Notes: generated from the letters alone by a model not told the origin. Positions 30,690 to 39,719 are shown, numbered from the stretch's first letter. The stretch is 64,000 bases of DNA from Prauserella endophytica (GCF_005146945.1 NZ_SWMS01000001.1:741953-805952), one strand, 5' to 3'. A program made the numbers and translations.

Positions 30690-31712
30690 ATGCGTGTGCT
30701 GCTGACCGGCCACAAGGGCTACCTGGGCACGGTGATGGCCCCGGTGCTCGCCGCCGAGGGCCATGAGGTCATCGGCCTCGACTCCGGCCTCTTCGACGAC
30801 TGCGTGCTCGGCCTGCTGCCCGGCGACCCGCCCGCCCACACCGTGGACCTGCGCGATGCCGGGCCCGAGCACGTGTCCGGTGTGGACGCGGTGATTCACC
30901 TGGCCGCGCTGTCCAACGATCCGCTCGGCGCGCTCGCCCCGCAGCTCACCTACGACATCAACCACCACGCCGCCGTGCGGCTCGCCGAGCTGGCCAAGGC
31001 GGCGGGGGTGAGCCGCTTCCTCTACGCCTCGACGTGCTCGGTGTACGGCGCTTCCGGCGACTCGGGGCTCGTCGACGAGGAGGCACCGCTGCGGCCCGTG
31101 ACGCCCTACGCCGAGTCGAAGGTCAAGGTCGAGGGCGATGTCGGGGCGATGGCCGACGACGACTTCACGCCGGTGTTCATGCGCAACGCGACCGCGTTCG
31201 GCTACTCGCCGCGGCTGCGCGCCGACATCGTGCTCAACAACCTCGTCGGGCACGCGGTGCTCTCCGGCGAGGTGCTGGTGCTCTCCGACGGCACGCCGTG
31301 GCGGCCGCTCGTGCACGCCGTCGACATCGCGCGCGCGTTCGCCGCAGCGCTCGCCGCGCCGCGGGAGGCCGTGCACAACCGGGCCTTCAACATCGGCACC
31401 GAGCGCAACAACGTCACCGTCGCCGAGATCGCCGAGCAGGTGGTGGAGGCCGTGCCGGGCGCGCGGCTGCGGATCACCGGCGAGGCGGGCGCCGACCCGC
31501 GCTCGTACCGCGTGGACTTCTCGCGCTTCCGCGAGGCCGTGCCCGGCTTCGACTGCCAGTGGAGCGTCAAGGACGGGGCCGTGGAGCTGGTGGAGGCCTA
31601 CCAGCGTTTCACGCTGACCCCGGAGGACTTCGCGCGGCGCTTCACGCGGCTGGCGTGGCTGCGTGACCGGATGGAAGACGGCACCGTCGACGACACCCTG
31701 CGCGGGCAGTGA
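30690..31712 (+). CDS. NAD-dependent sugar epimerase/dehydratase
   Basis: This is a 340-aa extended short-chain dehydrogenase. It has the NAD-binding motif GHKGYLGTVMAP (residues about 7-18, an atypical G-x2-G-x2-G form), DAVIHLAALSN, the catalytic triad in STCSVYG and YAESKVKVE, and FNIGTERNN near residue 231. Its substrate is a nucleotide-sugar; whether it epimerises, dehydrates or reduces cannot be decided from the sequence. It is the fourth gene of the operon. Confidence 0.88.
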   Translation: MRVLLTGHKGYLGTVMAPVLAAEGHEVIGLDSGLFDDCVLGLLPGDPPAHTVDLRDAGPEHVSGVDAVIHLAALSNDPLGALAPQLTYDINHHAAVRLAELAKAAGVSRFLYASTCSVYGASGDSGLVDEEAPLRPVTPYAESKVKVEGDVGAMADDDFTPVFMRNATAFGYSPRLRADIVLNNLVGHAVLSGEVLVLSDGTPWRPLVHAVDIARAFAAALAAPREAVHNRAFNIGTERNNVTVAEIAEQVVEAVPGARLRITGEAGADPRSYRVDFSRFREAVPGFDCQWSVKDGAVELVEAYQRFTLTPEDFARRFTRLAWLRDRMEDGTVDDTLRGQ

Positions 31713-33007
31713 TGAACACGGGGATGAACACGGGCGCCGAGATGCACGCGCTGGTCGAGCGGCTCTACCCGCTCTGCCGCAGCATCACGGGCGACGGAGT
31801 GCGCCGGACGCTGGAGATCGTCGGCGAGTACCTGCCGCTGCGGCTGTACGAGGTACCCACCGGCACGCAGGTCTTCGACTGGACCGTTCCGAAGGAATGG
31901 AACATCTCCGACGCCTGGATCGCCGACTCCGAGGGCAAGCGGGTGGTGGACTTCGCCGAGTCCAGTCTGCACGTGGTGAGCTACAGCGTGCCGGTGTCGG
32001 CCACGATGAGCCTCGCCGAGCTGCGCGAGCACCTGCACACCCTGCCCGACCAGCCGTCGCTCGTGCCCTACCGCACCAGCTACTACTCGCCGGACTGGGG
32101 TTTCTGCCTCTCGCAGAACGCGCTCGACGCCCTGCCGGACGGTGACTACGAGGTCCGCATCGACTCGACGCTGGAGGACGGGCACCTGACCTACGCGGAG
32201 CACGTCGTGCCCGGCGAGGTCACCGACGAGGTGATCGTGTCGTGCCACGTGTGCCATCCCTCCCTGGCGAACGACAACCTCGCCGGGATCGCCGTCGCCA
32301 CGTTCCTCGCCCGCGAGCTGGCGCAGCGGGAGCCGTACTACACCTACCGGTTCCTGTTCGTGCCCGGCACGATCGGCTCGATCACGTGGCTGGCCCGCAA
32401 CGCCGAGCGCATCGGCAAGGTGAAGCACGGGCTCGTGCTCGCGTGCGCGGGTGACCCTGGGTCGTTGACGTACAAGAAGAGCAGGCGCGGGGACGCCGAG
32501 ATCGACCGTGTCGTCCAGCACGTGCTCGCCGAGCGCGAGCACACGGTGGTGGACTTCTCGCCGTACGGCTACGACGAACGGCAGTTCTGCTCACCCGGGT
32601 TCAACCTCGGCGTCGGCTCGCTGACGCGCACGCCCTACGCGGGCTACCCCGAGTACCACACGTCGGCCGACAACCCGGACTTCGTGACCGCGCAAGCCAT
32701 GGCCGACACGCTCGCCGCGTGCCGGGACGCGTTCTCGGTGCTCGACCGCAACCGCCGCTACGTGAACCTGAGCCCGTACGGCGAGCCGCAGCTCGGCAAG
32801 CGCGGGCTCTACGGCTCCCTTGGGGGCCGCAGTGACGCCAAGCAGGCCCAGCTCGCGATGCTGTGGGTGCTCAACCTCTCCGACGGCGACCACACGCTGC
32901 TCGACATCGCGCAGCGCTCGGGCATCGCCTTCGACGCGGTGGCCGCCGCCGCCGACGCGCTGTACGCGGCCGGGCTGCTCGCCCCGGCCCCGCCCGCGAG
33001 GGAGTGA
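31709..33007 (+). CDS. DUF4910 aminopeptidase-like protein
   Basis: This is a 432-aa (or 431 if ATG 31712 is used) member of the DUF4910 family, with a Zn-peptidase-like core fused to a winged-helix C-terminus. Potential metal ligands are His/Asp in SCHVCHPSLANDNLAG, and EYHTSADNPDF. Such proteins are recurrent in surface-polysaccharide operons but their reaction is not established. A role as a sugar or aminoacyl-sugar hydrolase is only a guess. The GTG at 31709 overlaps the epimerase stop. Confidence 0.8.
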   Translation: MMNTGMNTGAEMHALVERLYPLCRSITGDGVRRTLEIVGEYLPLRLYEVPTGTQVFDWTVPKEWNISDAWIADSEGKRVVDFAESSLHVVSYSVPVSATMSLAELREHLHTLPDQPSLVPYRTSYYSPDWGFCLSQNALDALPDGDYEVRIDSTLEDGHLTYAEHVVPGEVTDEVIVSCHVCHPSLANDNLAGIAVATFLARELAQREPYYTYRFLFVPGTIGSITWLARNAERIGKVKHGLVLACAGDPGSLTYKKSRRGDAEIDRVVQHVLAEREHTVVDFSPYGYDERQFCSPGFNLGVGSLTRTPYAGYPEYHTSADNPDFVTAQAMADTLAACRDAFSVLDRNRRYVNLSPYGEPQLGKRGLYGSLGGRSDAKQAQLAMLWVLNLSDGDHTLLDIAQRSGIAFDAVAAAADALYAAGLLAPAPPARE

Positions 33008-33010
33008 GCG

Positions 33011-34279
33011 ATGCGGCAAGGCGTGCGCGCCATGGCGGGGCGGCTCAGCTGGGGCCTCGGTGACCAGGCGGTGTCGAGCCTGTCCAACTTCGCGGTCGGC
33101 ATCGTCGTCGCCCGCGGTCTCGGCGTCACGGGCTTCGGCGTGTTCACGCTCGCGTGGGTGACCTACGGCGTGCTGCTCAACGTCTCACGCGGCCTCGCGA
33201 CCGACCCGCTCGTGGTGCGTTTCAGCGGCGCCGCGGACGAGCGATGGCGTTCCGCCGTGGCACGCTCGTCGGGCACGGCGCTGCTGATCGGCCTCGGCTC
33301 GGGCGCGCTGAGCGTCCTCGCGGGACTCGCGCTCGGTGGAGTGATCGGCTGGGCGTTCCTAGGGCTCGGCGTCGTTCTCCCTGGCCTGCTGGTGCAGGAC
33401 TCGTGGCGGTACGCGTTCTTCGCGGCGGGACAGGGGCAGAAGGCGTTCCTCAACGACATCGTGTGGGCGGCCGCCATGGTGCCCGCGCTGTTCCTCGCGG
33501 CGAAGTCGGGCACCGTGTTCGCCTTCGTGCTCGCGTGGGGCCTTTCCGCCGCGCTTGCCGCGGGCTACGGCGCGCTCCAGTCCGGGGTGCTGCCGAGCGC
33601 GGGCGGAGCGCGGGAATGGGTGTCACGCCACCGCGACCTCGGCTCGCGCTACCTCGTCGAGAACGTCAGCAACAGCGGCGCCTCGCAGCTGCGGATGTAC
33701 GGCCTCGGCGCGATCGCGGGCCTGTCCGCCGTCGGTGCCATCCGGGGTGGCGAGCTGCTGCTCGCGCCGTTCCTCGCGCTGCTGATGGGCGTGAGCCTCG
33801 TCGCGGTGCCCGAGGCGGCGCGGGTGCTCAAACGGTCCCCGGCCCGGCTGCCCGCGTTCTGCCTCGTGCTCGGTGGAGGGCAGGCCGCCGCGGCGCTGGT
33901 GTGGGGCCTCGGGATCCTGCTGTTCCTGCCCGATTCGCTTGGCACGCTCGTGCTCGGCGAGGTATGGGGACCTGCCGAGGAGCTGATCCTGCCGATCACG
34001 CTCTCGGTCACCGGCGCGGGCGTGGTGGCCGGTGCGACGGCGGGGCTGCGTGCGCTCGGGGCGGCGAAGCTGAGCCTGCGGGCCCAGCTGTTCGCCTCGG
34101 CAGGCTACCTCGGCGGCGGGCTCGCCGGAGCCGCGCTCGGCGGGGCCCTCGGCGCCAGCTGGGGCTCCACGATCGCGATGTGGTGCGGTGCGGCCGTCTG
34201 GTGGTGGCAGCTGCGGGTGGGTTTCCGCCAGTACGTCGTGCCCGAGCCGGACCAGCCCGAGGAGATGAGGACGCGATGA
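33011..34279 (+). CDS. polysaccharide flippase-like membrane protein
   Basis: This is a 422-aa integral membrane protein with about 12 hydrophobic segments and the layout of the MVF/PST superfamily (Wzx-type), with an N-terminal LGDQAVSSLSNFAVGIVVARGLG. It probably moves lipid-linked repeat units across the membrane. It lies between the DUF4910 protein and the pyruvyltransferase, overlapping the latter by ATGA. Confidence 0.8.
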   Translation: MRQGVRAMAGRLSWGLGDQAVSSLSNFAVGIVVARGLGVTGFGVFTLAWVTYGVLLNVSRGLATDPLVVRFSGAADERWRSAVARSSGTALLIGLGSGALSVLAGLALGGVIGWAFLGLGVVLPGLLVQDSWRYAFFAAGQGQKAFLNDIVWAAAMVPALFLAAKSGTVFAFVLAWGLSAALAAGYGALQSGVLPSAGGAREWVSRHRDLGSRYLVENVSNSGASQLRMYGLGAIAGLSAVGAIRGGELLLAPFLALLMGVSLVAVPEAARVLKRSPARLPAFCLVLGGGQAAAALVWGLGILLFLPDSLGTLVLGEVWGPAEELILPITLSVTGAGVVAGATAGLRALGAAKLSLRAQLFASAGYLGGGLAGAALGGALGASWGSTIAMWCGAAVWWWQLRVGFRQYVVPEPDQPEEMRTR

Positions 34280-35499
34280 GCAGGACCGCGCCACCGCGAG
34301 TCGGCCTGTTCGGCCTGCTCGGCTCCGGAAACATCGGTAACGACGGTTCCCTCGAGGTGATCCTCGACTACCTCCAGCGGGAACATCCCGACGCCGTGCT
34401 CAGTGGCTTCTGTTCCGGCGCTGCGGTGGTGCGCGAGCGCTACGGCCTGCCGACCGCGTCGCTGCACTGGTTCTACGGCCGCCCCCGCCCACGTACCCGT
34501 GTCGGCGTGTTCGTCGCGAAAGCGCTCGGGAAACTGCTCGACCCGATTCGGGTCCTGCGTTGGGTCCGCGGACAGGACGTGGTGATCGTGCCCGGCGCGG
34601 GCGTGCTGGAGACGACGCTTCCCTTGCGCGCCTGGGGTTTCCCCCTGTCGCTGTTCCTGCTCACTGCGGCGGGGCGGCTGACGGGCACGCCGGTGGCGCT
34701 GGTGAACGTCGGCGCCAACGTGATCAAACAGCGCGCCACCCGGCTGTTCATCGGTTCGGCGGCGAAGCTGGCTCACTACCGGTCGTTCCGCGACGTCCGC
34801 TCCCGCGCCGCTCTACAGGAGATGGGAGCCGACACGGTGGCGGACGACGTCTACCCGGATCTCGTGTTCGCGCTGCCCGAGCCCGAGGCGTCGACGGACA
34901 CCGGCACGCCGGTGGTCGGGGTCGGGCTGATGGCCTTCTCCGGTTCGAACGACGACCGGCGCGATGCCGCCCGCATTCGCGCCACCTACGTCACCGCGAT
35001 GAAGGAATTCGTGTGCAGGCTCATCGACCGGGGCTACCGGCTGCGCCTGTTCACCGGTGACATCTACGACGACGCTGTGGTCGCCGATGTGCTTGCCGAC
35101 CTGCGCGAGCAGCGCCCCGGACTGCCCGCGTCCGCCGTGGTGGCCGAACCCATGACCACGCTCAGGGAACTCATGCGGCAGATGGCCGGGGTCGACTTCG
35201 TGGTGGGCACGCGCTACCACAACGTGCTCTGCGGGCTCAAGCTCGCCAAGCCGACGATCTCCATCAGCTACTCGGCCAAGAGCGACGATCTCATGGCCGA
35301 GTTCGGGATGGCGGAGTTCTGTCAGCCCGCCAAGGCCGTCGACGTCGACCGGCTCGTCGCGCAGTTCACCGAACTCGAACGGCGCGCCGATGAGCTGCGC
35401 CCCGCGCTCGCCGAGCGCAGCCGGGCGTGCAGGGAACGGCTGGAGCAGCAGTACTCCGTGTTGTCCAAGGCTCTCTTTCCGAACGGAGGGCGACGATGA
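34276..35499 (+). CDS. polysaccharide pyruvyl transferase family protein
   Basis: This is a 407-aa GT-B-like protein of the CsaB/WcaK type that transfers pyruvyl groups as ketals onto glycans. The glycine-rich N-terminus (LFGLLGSGNIGNDGSLEVI) and the C-terminal VGTRYHNVLCGLKLAKPTISISY block are family hallmarks. The ATG start overlaps the flippase stop and the end overlaps the epimerase ATG. A negatively charged, pyruvylated exopolysaccharide is the likely product (inference). Confidence 0.85.
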   Translation: MSRTAPPRVGLFGLLGSGNIGNDGSLEVILDYLQREHPDAVLSGFCSGAAVVRERYGLPTASLHWFYGRPRPRTRVGVFVAKALGKLLDPIRVLRWVRGQDVVIVPGAGVLETTLPLRAWGFPLSLFLLTAAGRLTGTPVALVNVGANVIKQRATRLFIGSAAKLAHYRSFRDVRSRAALQEMGADTVADDVYPDLVFALPEPEASTDTGTPVVGVGLMAFSGSNDDRRDAARIRATYVTAMKEFVCRLIDRGYRLRLFTGDIYDDAVVADVLADLREQRPGLPASAVVAEPMTTLRELMRQMAGVDFVVGTRYHNVLCGLKLAKPTISISYSAKSDDLMAEFGMAEFCQPAKAVDVDRLVAQFTELERRADELRPALAERSRACRERLEQQYSVLSKALFPNGGRR

Positions 35500-36044
35500 A
35501 GGCCATCCCCGTCCCGGCCATCGCCGGGGCCTACCTTTTCGAACCGACGCCGCACGTCGACGCGCGCGGGTTCTTCTCCCGCACGTTCGACCGGGAGGTG
35601 GTGCGTTCCGTGGGCATCGACCCCGACGGCTTCGCGCAGGACAGCCTCTCCCGCTCCGCCAAGGGCGTGATTCGCGGTATGCACCTGCGTTCGGGCCGCG
35701 GCGAGGCGAAGCTCGTCCGCTGCTCCTACGGCGAGGTGTTCGACGTGGTCGTTGATCTGCGGCCCGATTCGCCCACCCACCGCAACATCGAGTTCTTCCA
35801 GCTTTCCGGCGACACGCAGGTGACCGTGTACGTGCCCGCGGGCTGCGCGCACGGCTTCCAGGCGCTGACCGAACCCGCCGACGTGTCCTACCGCATCGAC
35901 CGGCCACACGATCCAGCCGAGGACGTCGCGATCGCCCACGACGACCCGGAACTGGCCATCCCGTGGCCACTGCCACCCACCCTGCTGTCGGAGCGGGACA
36001 GGCTCGCCCCCTCGCTCGCCGACGCGCTCAGGAAGCCGAGGTAA
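35496..36044 (+). CDS. dTDP-4-dehydrorhamnose 3,5-epimerase-like cupin
   Basis: This is a 182-aa RmlC-family cupin. It has FEPTPHVDARGFFSRTFD near the start, GVIRGMHLRSG with the catalytic His at about residue 61, and VPAGCAHGFQALTE. Family members epimerise C3 and C5 of 4-keto-6-deoxy nucleotide sugars, which fits the C-methyltransferase and the aminotransferase here. The ATG at 35496 overlaps the preceding stop. Confidence 0.88.
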   Translation: MKAIPVPAIAGAYLFEPTPHVDARGFFSRTFDREVVRSVGIDPDGFAQDSLSRSAKGVIRGMHLRSGRGEAKLVRCSYGEVFDVVVDLRPDSPTHRNIEFFQLSGDTQVTVYVPAGCAHGFQALTEPADVSYRIDRPHDPAEDVAIAHDDPELAIPWPLPPTLLSERDRLAPSLADALRKPR

Positions 36045-36049
36045 CCGAC

Positions 36050-37375
36050 ATGGACACCGAACGGACGCTTCCCCGCTCCAACGTGGCCAACGAGCGGCTG
36101 CACCAGCTGATCCCCGGTGGCGCGCACACCTACGCCAAGGGCGACGACCAGTACCCCGAGTGCCTCGCGCCCGTGATCTCCCACGGCGTCGGCGCGCACG
36201 TGTGGGACGTCGACGGCAACCGCTACATCGAGTACGGCGCCGGCCTGCGCTCGGTGAGCCTCGGGCACGCGCATCCCCGCGTCACCGAAGCGGCGCGGCG
36301 CGAACTCGACCGGGGCTCCAACTTCGTGCGTCCCGGCATCCTCGAACTCGAGGCGGCGGAACGGTTCCTCACCACCGTGCCCACGGCGGACATGGTGAAG
36401 TTCGCCAAGAACGGCTCCGACGTCACCACCGCCGCCGTGCGGCTCGCGCGCGCCGCCACCGGACGCCAGCTGGTGGCCATCTGTGCCGACCAGCCGTTCT
36501 TCTCCACCGACGACTGGTTCATCGGCACAACCGCGATGGACGCCGGCATTCCCGCCAGGACCAGGCCGCTCACGGTGACGTTCCCGTACGGCGACCTCGC
36601 CGCGACGGAGGAGCTGCTGCGGCGGCACGACGGGCAGATCGCGTGTCTCATGCTCGAGGCGGCGTCGGGGCAACTGGAACCCCCACCGGGCTACCTCGAA
36701 GGACTGCGCTCGCTCGCCGACACCTACGGCTGTGTGCTGATCTTCGACGAGATGATCACCGGTTTCCGCTGGTCGGAGGCCGGGGCGCAGGGCTTGTACG
36801 GCGTGACGCCCGACCTGTCGACGTTCGGCAAGGCGCTCGGCAACGGCTTCGCCGTGTCGGCGCTCGCCGGCAAGCGTGAGCTGATGGAGCTCGGCGGTCT
36901 TCGTGGCCGGGGCGACCGTGTCTTCCTCCTCTCCACCACGCACGGCGCTGAAACGCACTCGCTCGCCGCGGCGATGGCCGTGCTGCAGACCTACACCGAG
37001 GAGGGCATCACCGCGCGGCTGCACGACCTCGGCGAGCGGCTGGCCGCCGGTGTGCGGGAGGTCGCCGAGGGTATGGGCGTCGGCGACCACGTCCTCGTCC
37101 GTGGCCGCGCGAGCAACCTGGTCTTCGCGACGCTGGACGAGCACGGCAGGCCCTCGCAGCAGTACCGGACCCTGTTCCTGCGGCAGCTGGTTTGCGGCGG
37201 CGTGCTCGGCCCCTCGTTCGTGGTCAGCAGCGCGCTGTCCGGCGAGGACATCGAGCGGACCGTCGAGGTCGTCTCGCAGGCGTGCGCGGTGTACCGGAAG
37301 GCACTCGACGCGCAGGATCCCACGGCGTGGATGGGCGGCCGCTCGGTCAAGCCGGTGTTCCGCCGCCGGGCCTGA
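36050..37375 (+). CDS. class III PLP aminotransferase (glutamate-1-semialdehyde aminomutase-like)
   Basis: This is a 441-aa fold-type I PLP enzyme. It has the N-terminal GGAHTYAKGDD, the cofactor-binding LIFDEMITGFRW at about residues 228-239, and the PLP lysine in STFGKALGNGF at about residue 262. In this operon it more probably aminates a keto-sugar or a small acyl precursor than acts in haem synthesis. The start MDTERTLPRSN at 36050 follows the epimerase by five bases. It is the last gene of the operon, and the PAP2 gene overlaps its end convergently. Confidence 0.87.
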   Translation: MDTERTLPRSNVANERLHQLIPGGAHTYAKGDDQYPECLAPVISHGVGAHVWDVDGNRYIEYGAGLRSVSLGHAHPRVTEAARRELDRGSNFVRPGILELEAAERFLTTVPTADMVKFAKNGSDVTTAAVRLARAATGRQLVAICADQPFFSTDDWFIGTTAMDAGIPARTRPLTVTFPYGDLAATEELLRRHDGQIACLMLEAASGQLEPPPGYLEGLRSLADTYGCVLIFDEMITGFRWSEAGAQGLYGVTPDLSTFGKALGNGFAVSALAGKRELMELGGLRGRGDRVFLLSTTHGAETHSLAAAMAVLQTYTEEGITARLHDLGERLAAGVREVAEGMGVGDHVLVRGRASNLVFATLDEHGRPSQQYRTLFLRQLVCGGVLGPSFVVSSALSGEDIERTVEVVSQACAVYRKALDAQDPTAWMGGRSVKPVFRRRA

Positions 37376-38024
37376 CCAGCGCGGCCCTTTCGGCGACGAC
37401 GTCGATCGCCACGGCCAGCACGGGCACGAACACGAAGGCCGTGGCGAAGCCGCCGAGCGTGTCCGTGGCGTAGTGGGCGTCCAGCGACGTCTGCGCCCAC
37501 GCCATCTCGGCGCCGCCAAGCAGCGCCGTTCCCGCGACCACGGCGAGCGCCGCCCTGCCGCCGACGCGGAAGACGTCCACCACGAGCAGACCGAACACGA
37601 TCCCGATGGCGGTGGCGAACGCCGTGTGCCCGCTGGGGTAGGCGAGGTGGCCGTCGTTGATCGTGCGATCGAAGACGTCCTTCAGCGGCGTGGTGGCGAA
37701 CGCGGGCACGAGGCACGCGACGGTGAGGATCGCGAGCCGGAACCGCCGCAGCGCCAGGCACATCCCGGCCAGCACGGCCACGAGGATCGCGGCGCCCACG
37801 GGTTCGCCGCCGAAGTCGACCATGAGCGCGACCTCGCGTCTCGGCCCGACGGGCTCGCCGACGAGGGACTCGACCCACGCGTCCACGCCGCTCGCCGTCG
37901 ACTCGCCGGCGTGGAGAAACCCGAGCAGGAGCACCACGAGCACGCCGATTCCCGCCGCCATACCGAGCGGCAGTCGTAGCCGCCTCGGCAGGGCGAGCCC
38001 GCCGTCCTCGCTCATCGGTTCCAT
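37347..38024 (-). CDS. PAP2 family phosphatase
   Basis: This is a 225-aa membrane phosphatase with about six membrane segments. The PAP2 motifs are KDVFDRTINDG (K-x6-RP-like but lacking the Pro), YPSGHTAFA (PSGH) and a final SLDAHYATDTLGG (SR-x5-H-like, with Leu for Arg). The His residues are kept. It may dephosphorylate polyprenyl diphosphate, recycling the glycan carrier. The start could be ATG 38024, GTG 38030 or ATG 38015. The 3' end overlaps the aminotransferase gene by 29 bases. Confidence 0.83.
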   Translation of the reverse strand: MEPMSEDGGLALPRRLRLPLGMAAGIGVLVVLLLGFLHAGESTASGVDAWVESLVGEPVGPRREVALMVDFGGEPVGAAILVAVLAGMCLALRRFRLAILTVACLVPAFATTPLKDVFDRTINDGHLAYPSGHTAFATAIGIVFGLLVVDVFRVGGRAALAVVAGTALLGGAEMAWAQTSLDAHYATDTLGGFATAFVFVPVLAVAIDVVAERAALVRPGGGTPA

Positions 38025-38078
38025 GCGCACACCACTAAGTCGGCGTTGCCGGATCGTTCGTTTCGGACACGGCCTTTC

Positions 38079-38088
38079 GGCGTAACGA
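38079..38088 (+). promoter_or_regulatory. GGCGTAACGA motif upstream of the lasso operon
   Basis: GGCGTAACGA lies 49 bases before the start codon of the PqqD-like gene, with GGACAC 14 bases upstream of it (38065-38070). The identical ten bases, again with a GGACAC (43073-43078), occur upstream of the lasso precursor genes. This is the best evidence that the two transcripts share regulation. Confidence 0.5.
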
Positions 38089-38137
38089 TCTTGTGCCCCA
38101 ACGCGAATCCAATATGGAACCGCGGAGGAGGGACCCC

Positions 38138-38389
38138 ATGCGCCTGCGATCCGCCGAGCTGTCCACGCGAACCATCGGTGACGAGACGATCGTGCTGAGC
38201 CTGCCCACCTCCCGGTACTTCACGATCACCGGTGTGGGCACACGGCTGTTCGAACTGCTGACCGAGGAGACGTCGGTCGACGCACTCGTCGGCACGATCG
38301 TGGCCGAGTACGACGTCGACGACGCCACCGCGCGCCGGGACGTCGAGGCTTTCGTCGAACGGCTGCGCGATGCCCAGCTCCTGCACTGA
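38138..38389 (+). CDS. lasso peptide recognition protein, PqqD-like (B1 / RRE)
   Basis: This is an 83-aa PqqD-family protein, the RiPP recognition element that binds the leader of the precursor and presents it to the peptidase and cyclase. The pattern is typical: a three-stranded beta start (STRTIGDETIVLSLPTSRYFTI), then TGVGTRLFELL, then helices ending VEAFVERLRDAQLL. The ATG at 38138 has GGAGGAGGGA upstream; an in-frame upstream ATG at 38093 lacks one. The gene overlaps the cyclase by 20 bases. Split B1/B2 proteins are usual in actinobacterial and Firmicutes lasso clusters. Confidence 0.9.
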   Translation: MRLRSAELSTRTIGDETIVLSLPTSRYFTITGVGTRLFELLTEETSVDALVGTIVAEYDVDDATARRDVEAFVERLRDAQLLH

Positions 38390-39539
38390 CGAGCGGCCCA
38401 CCGTGCTGCCGACGCTCTCGGCGCGGGAAATCGCGCTCGGGTGCCCGGTCGGCGCCGTGCCGCTGCTGCTCGCGAGGGCCGCGCGGGTCGACCCGGATCC
38501 GGTGCGCGCGCTGCGCGATGCCGTGCGGCCCGCGCTGCTGCGCCCGCCGTGCGTCGTCGCCTTCTCGGGAGGAAGGGACTCCGCGCTGCTGCTGGCCGTC
38601 GCCGCCGATCTAGCCGCGCGCGAGGGCCTGCCCGCGCCGATCGCGGTGACGTTCCGCTATCCAGGCGATCCCGCCGCCGACGAGACGGCATGGCAGGAGA
38701 AGGTGCTGGCCCACCTGGGTTCGCGGATCGAATGGATCCGCCGCGACATCACCGGCGAGCTGGACGTGCTCGGCCCGCTCACGACGCCCGTGCTGCGTGA
38801 GCACGGGGCGCCGGTGTACCCCGCCGCTGTCGGCAACACGGTGCTGCTCGCGCGGTACGCGCGCGGCGGCAGCCTCGTGACGGGCAACGGCGGTGACGAG
38901 GTGCTCGGCGGGCATCGCGCGGCGCTGCTTCGTGCGGTGGTGCGCAGGCGAGGGCGCGGGCTCACCGGCGCCGACTGGCGGCTCGCGGCGACCTGTGCGG
39001 CGCCCGCGCCGGTGCGCAGGCACCGGGCCCGGCGAGTGCTGGGTGACGCGCCGTGGCTGCGCCCCCCGCTGCGCCGGGCGCTCGGTGTGGACGGTGCCGC
39101 GCGGCCCCTGCGCTTCGACCGCAGTGTGTGGTCCGCTCTGGCGCCCCGCGCGGTCCTGGTCGGCAGGCGCACGCGGGCCGCCGTCGCCGGGCAGTACGAC
39201 TGCGCGCTCGTCGAACCGCTGGGGGCGGCGGACTTCGTCGCGTCGTACGCGGCGTTCGGCGGGCCGTGGGGTGGGCTGACGCGCGCTGAGGGCACCCGGC
39301 TGCTGGCAGGTGAGCTGTTGCCGCCGGAGGTGGTCTCGCGGCGCGACAAGGCGTACTTCAACGCGTCGCGGTTCGGCGCCGTGTCGCGTGCCTTCGCGCG
39401 AGAGTGGGACGGCGGCGGGGTCGATCAGGACCTCGTCGATCCGGTGGCCCTGCGGGCGGCGTGGCTGTCGGAGGTCCCGCCCGCGTCCACGGCGCTGCTG
39501 CTGCAGCAGGCGTGGCTGGCGAGCGCGGAGGAGCGGTGA
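38370..39539 (+). CDS. lasso peptide macrolactam synthetase 1 (short AsnB-like cyclase)
   Basis: This is a 389-aa AsnB-type synthetase domain. It has the PP-loop SGGRDS at residues 66-71, the second nucleotide-site block TGNGGDEVLGGHR at about 173, and the C-terminal SRRDKAYFN block. The cyclase activates the side-chain carboxylate of Asp9 with ATP and closes the ring onto the core N-terminus. Unlike typical lasso cyclases (about 500-650 aa), there is no N-terminal amidotransferase-like domain. It overlaps the 3' end of the B1 gene and is followed by a duplicated junction. A second, equally short cyclase is encoded at 43603. Confidence 0.88.
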   Translation: MPSSCTDERPTVLPTLSAREIALGCPVGAVPLLLARAARVDPDPVRALRDAVRPALLRPPCVVAFSGGRDSALLLAVAADLAAREGLPAPIAVTFRYPGDPAADETAWQEKVLAHLGSRIEWIRRDITGELDVLGPLTTPVLREHGAPVYPAAVGNTVLLARYARGGSLVTGNGGDEVLGGHRAALLRAVVRRRGRGLTGADWRLAATCAAPAPVRRHRARRVLGDAPWLRPPLRRALGVDGAARPLRFDRSVWSALAPRAVLVGRRTRAAVAGQYDCALVEPLGAADFVASYAAFGGPWGGLTRAEGTRLLAGELLPPEVVSRRDKAYFNASRFGAVSRAFAREWDGGGVDQDLVDPVALRAAWLSEVPPASTALLLQQAWLASAEER

Positions 39540-39719
39540 GCGTGCGGGGAGTGGTGCGGTTCGTGGCGGAGGTGCCGGGCGCGGTCGTGACGTTGGTGCG
39601 GGTGGGGCTGGCGCCCGGGGATGTGGCGCTGGCGTGGCTGGCGGACGAGGAGGAGCGGTGAGCGTGCGGGGAGTGGTGCGGTTCGTGGCCGAGGTGCCGC
39701 GCGCGGTCGTGACGTTGGC
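39510..39719 (+). repeat. 122-bp-offset tandem duplication across the cyclase/B2 junction
   Basis: The end of the cyclase gene plus the start of the B2 gene (about 39510-39597) is repeated 122 bases later (about 39632-39719). The copies differ at a few positions over about 87 bases. Because 122 is not a multiple of three the reading frame shifts, yet each copy re-creates a GAGCGGTGAGCGTGCGG stop/start overlap. The event leaves a 41-codon remnant ORF between the two genes. Confidence 0.9.
39536..39661 (+). pseudogene. 41-codon duplicate fragment of the B2 gene start fused to cyclase tail
   Basis: A GTG overlapping the cyclase stop opens a 41-residue frame. Its first 20 residues match the B2 N-terminus (VSVRGVVRFVAEVP), and its last ten (LAWLADEEER) match the C-terminus of cyclase 1 (QAWLASAEER). 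It is the product of the local tandem duplication and has no catalytic residues, so it is probably non-functional. It still relays translational coupling, because its own TGA overlaps the true B2 GTG. Confidence 0.75.
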
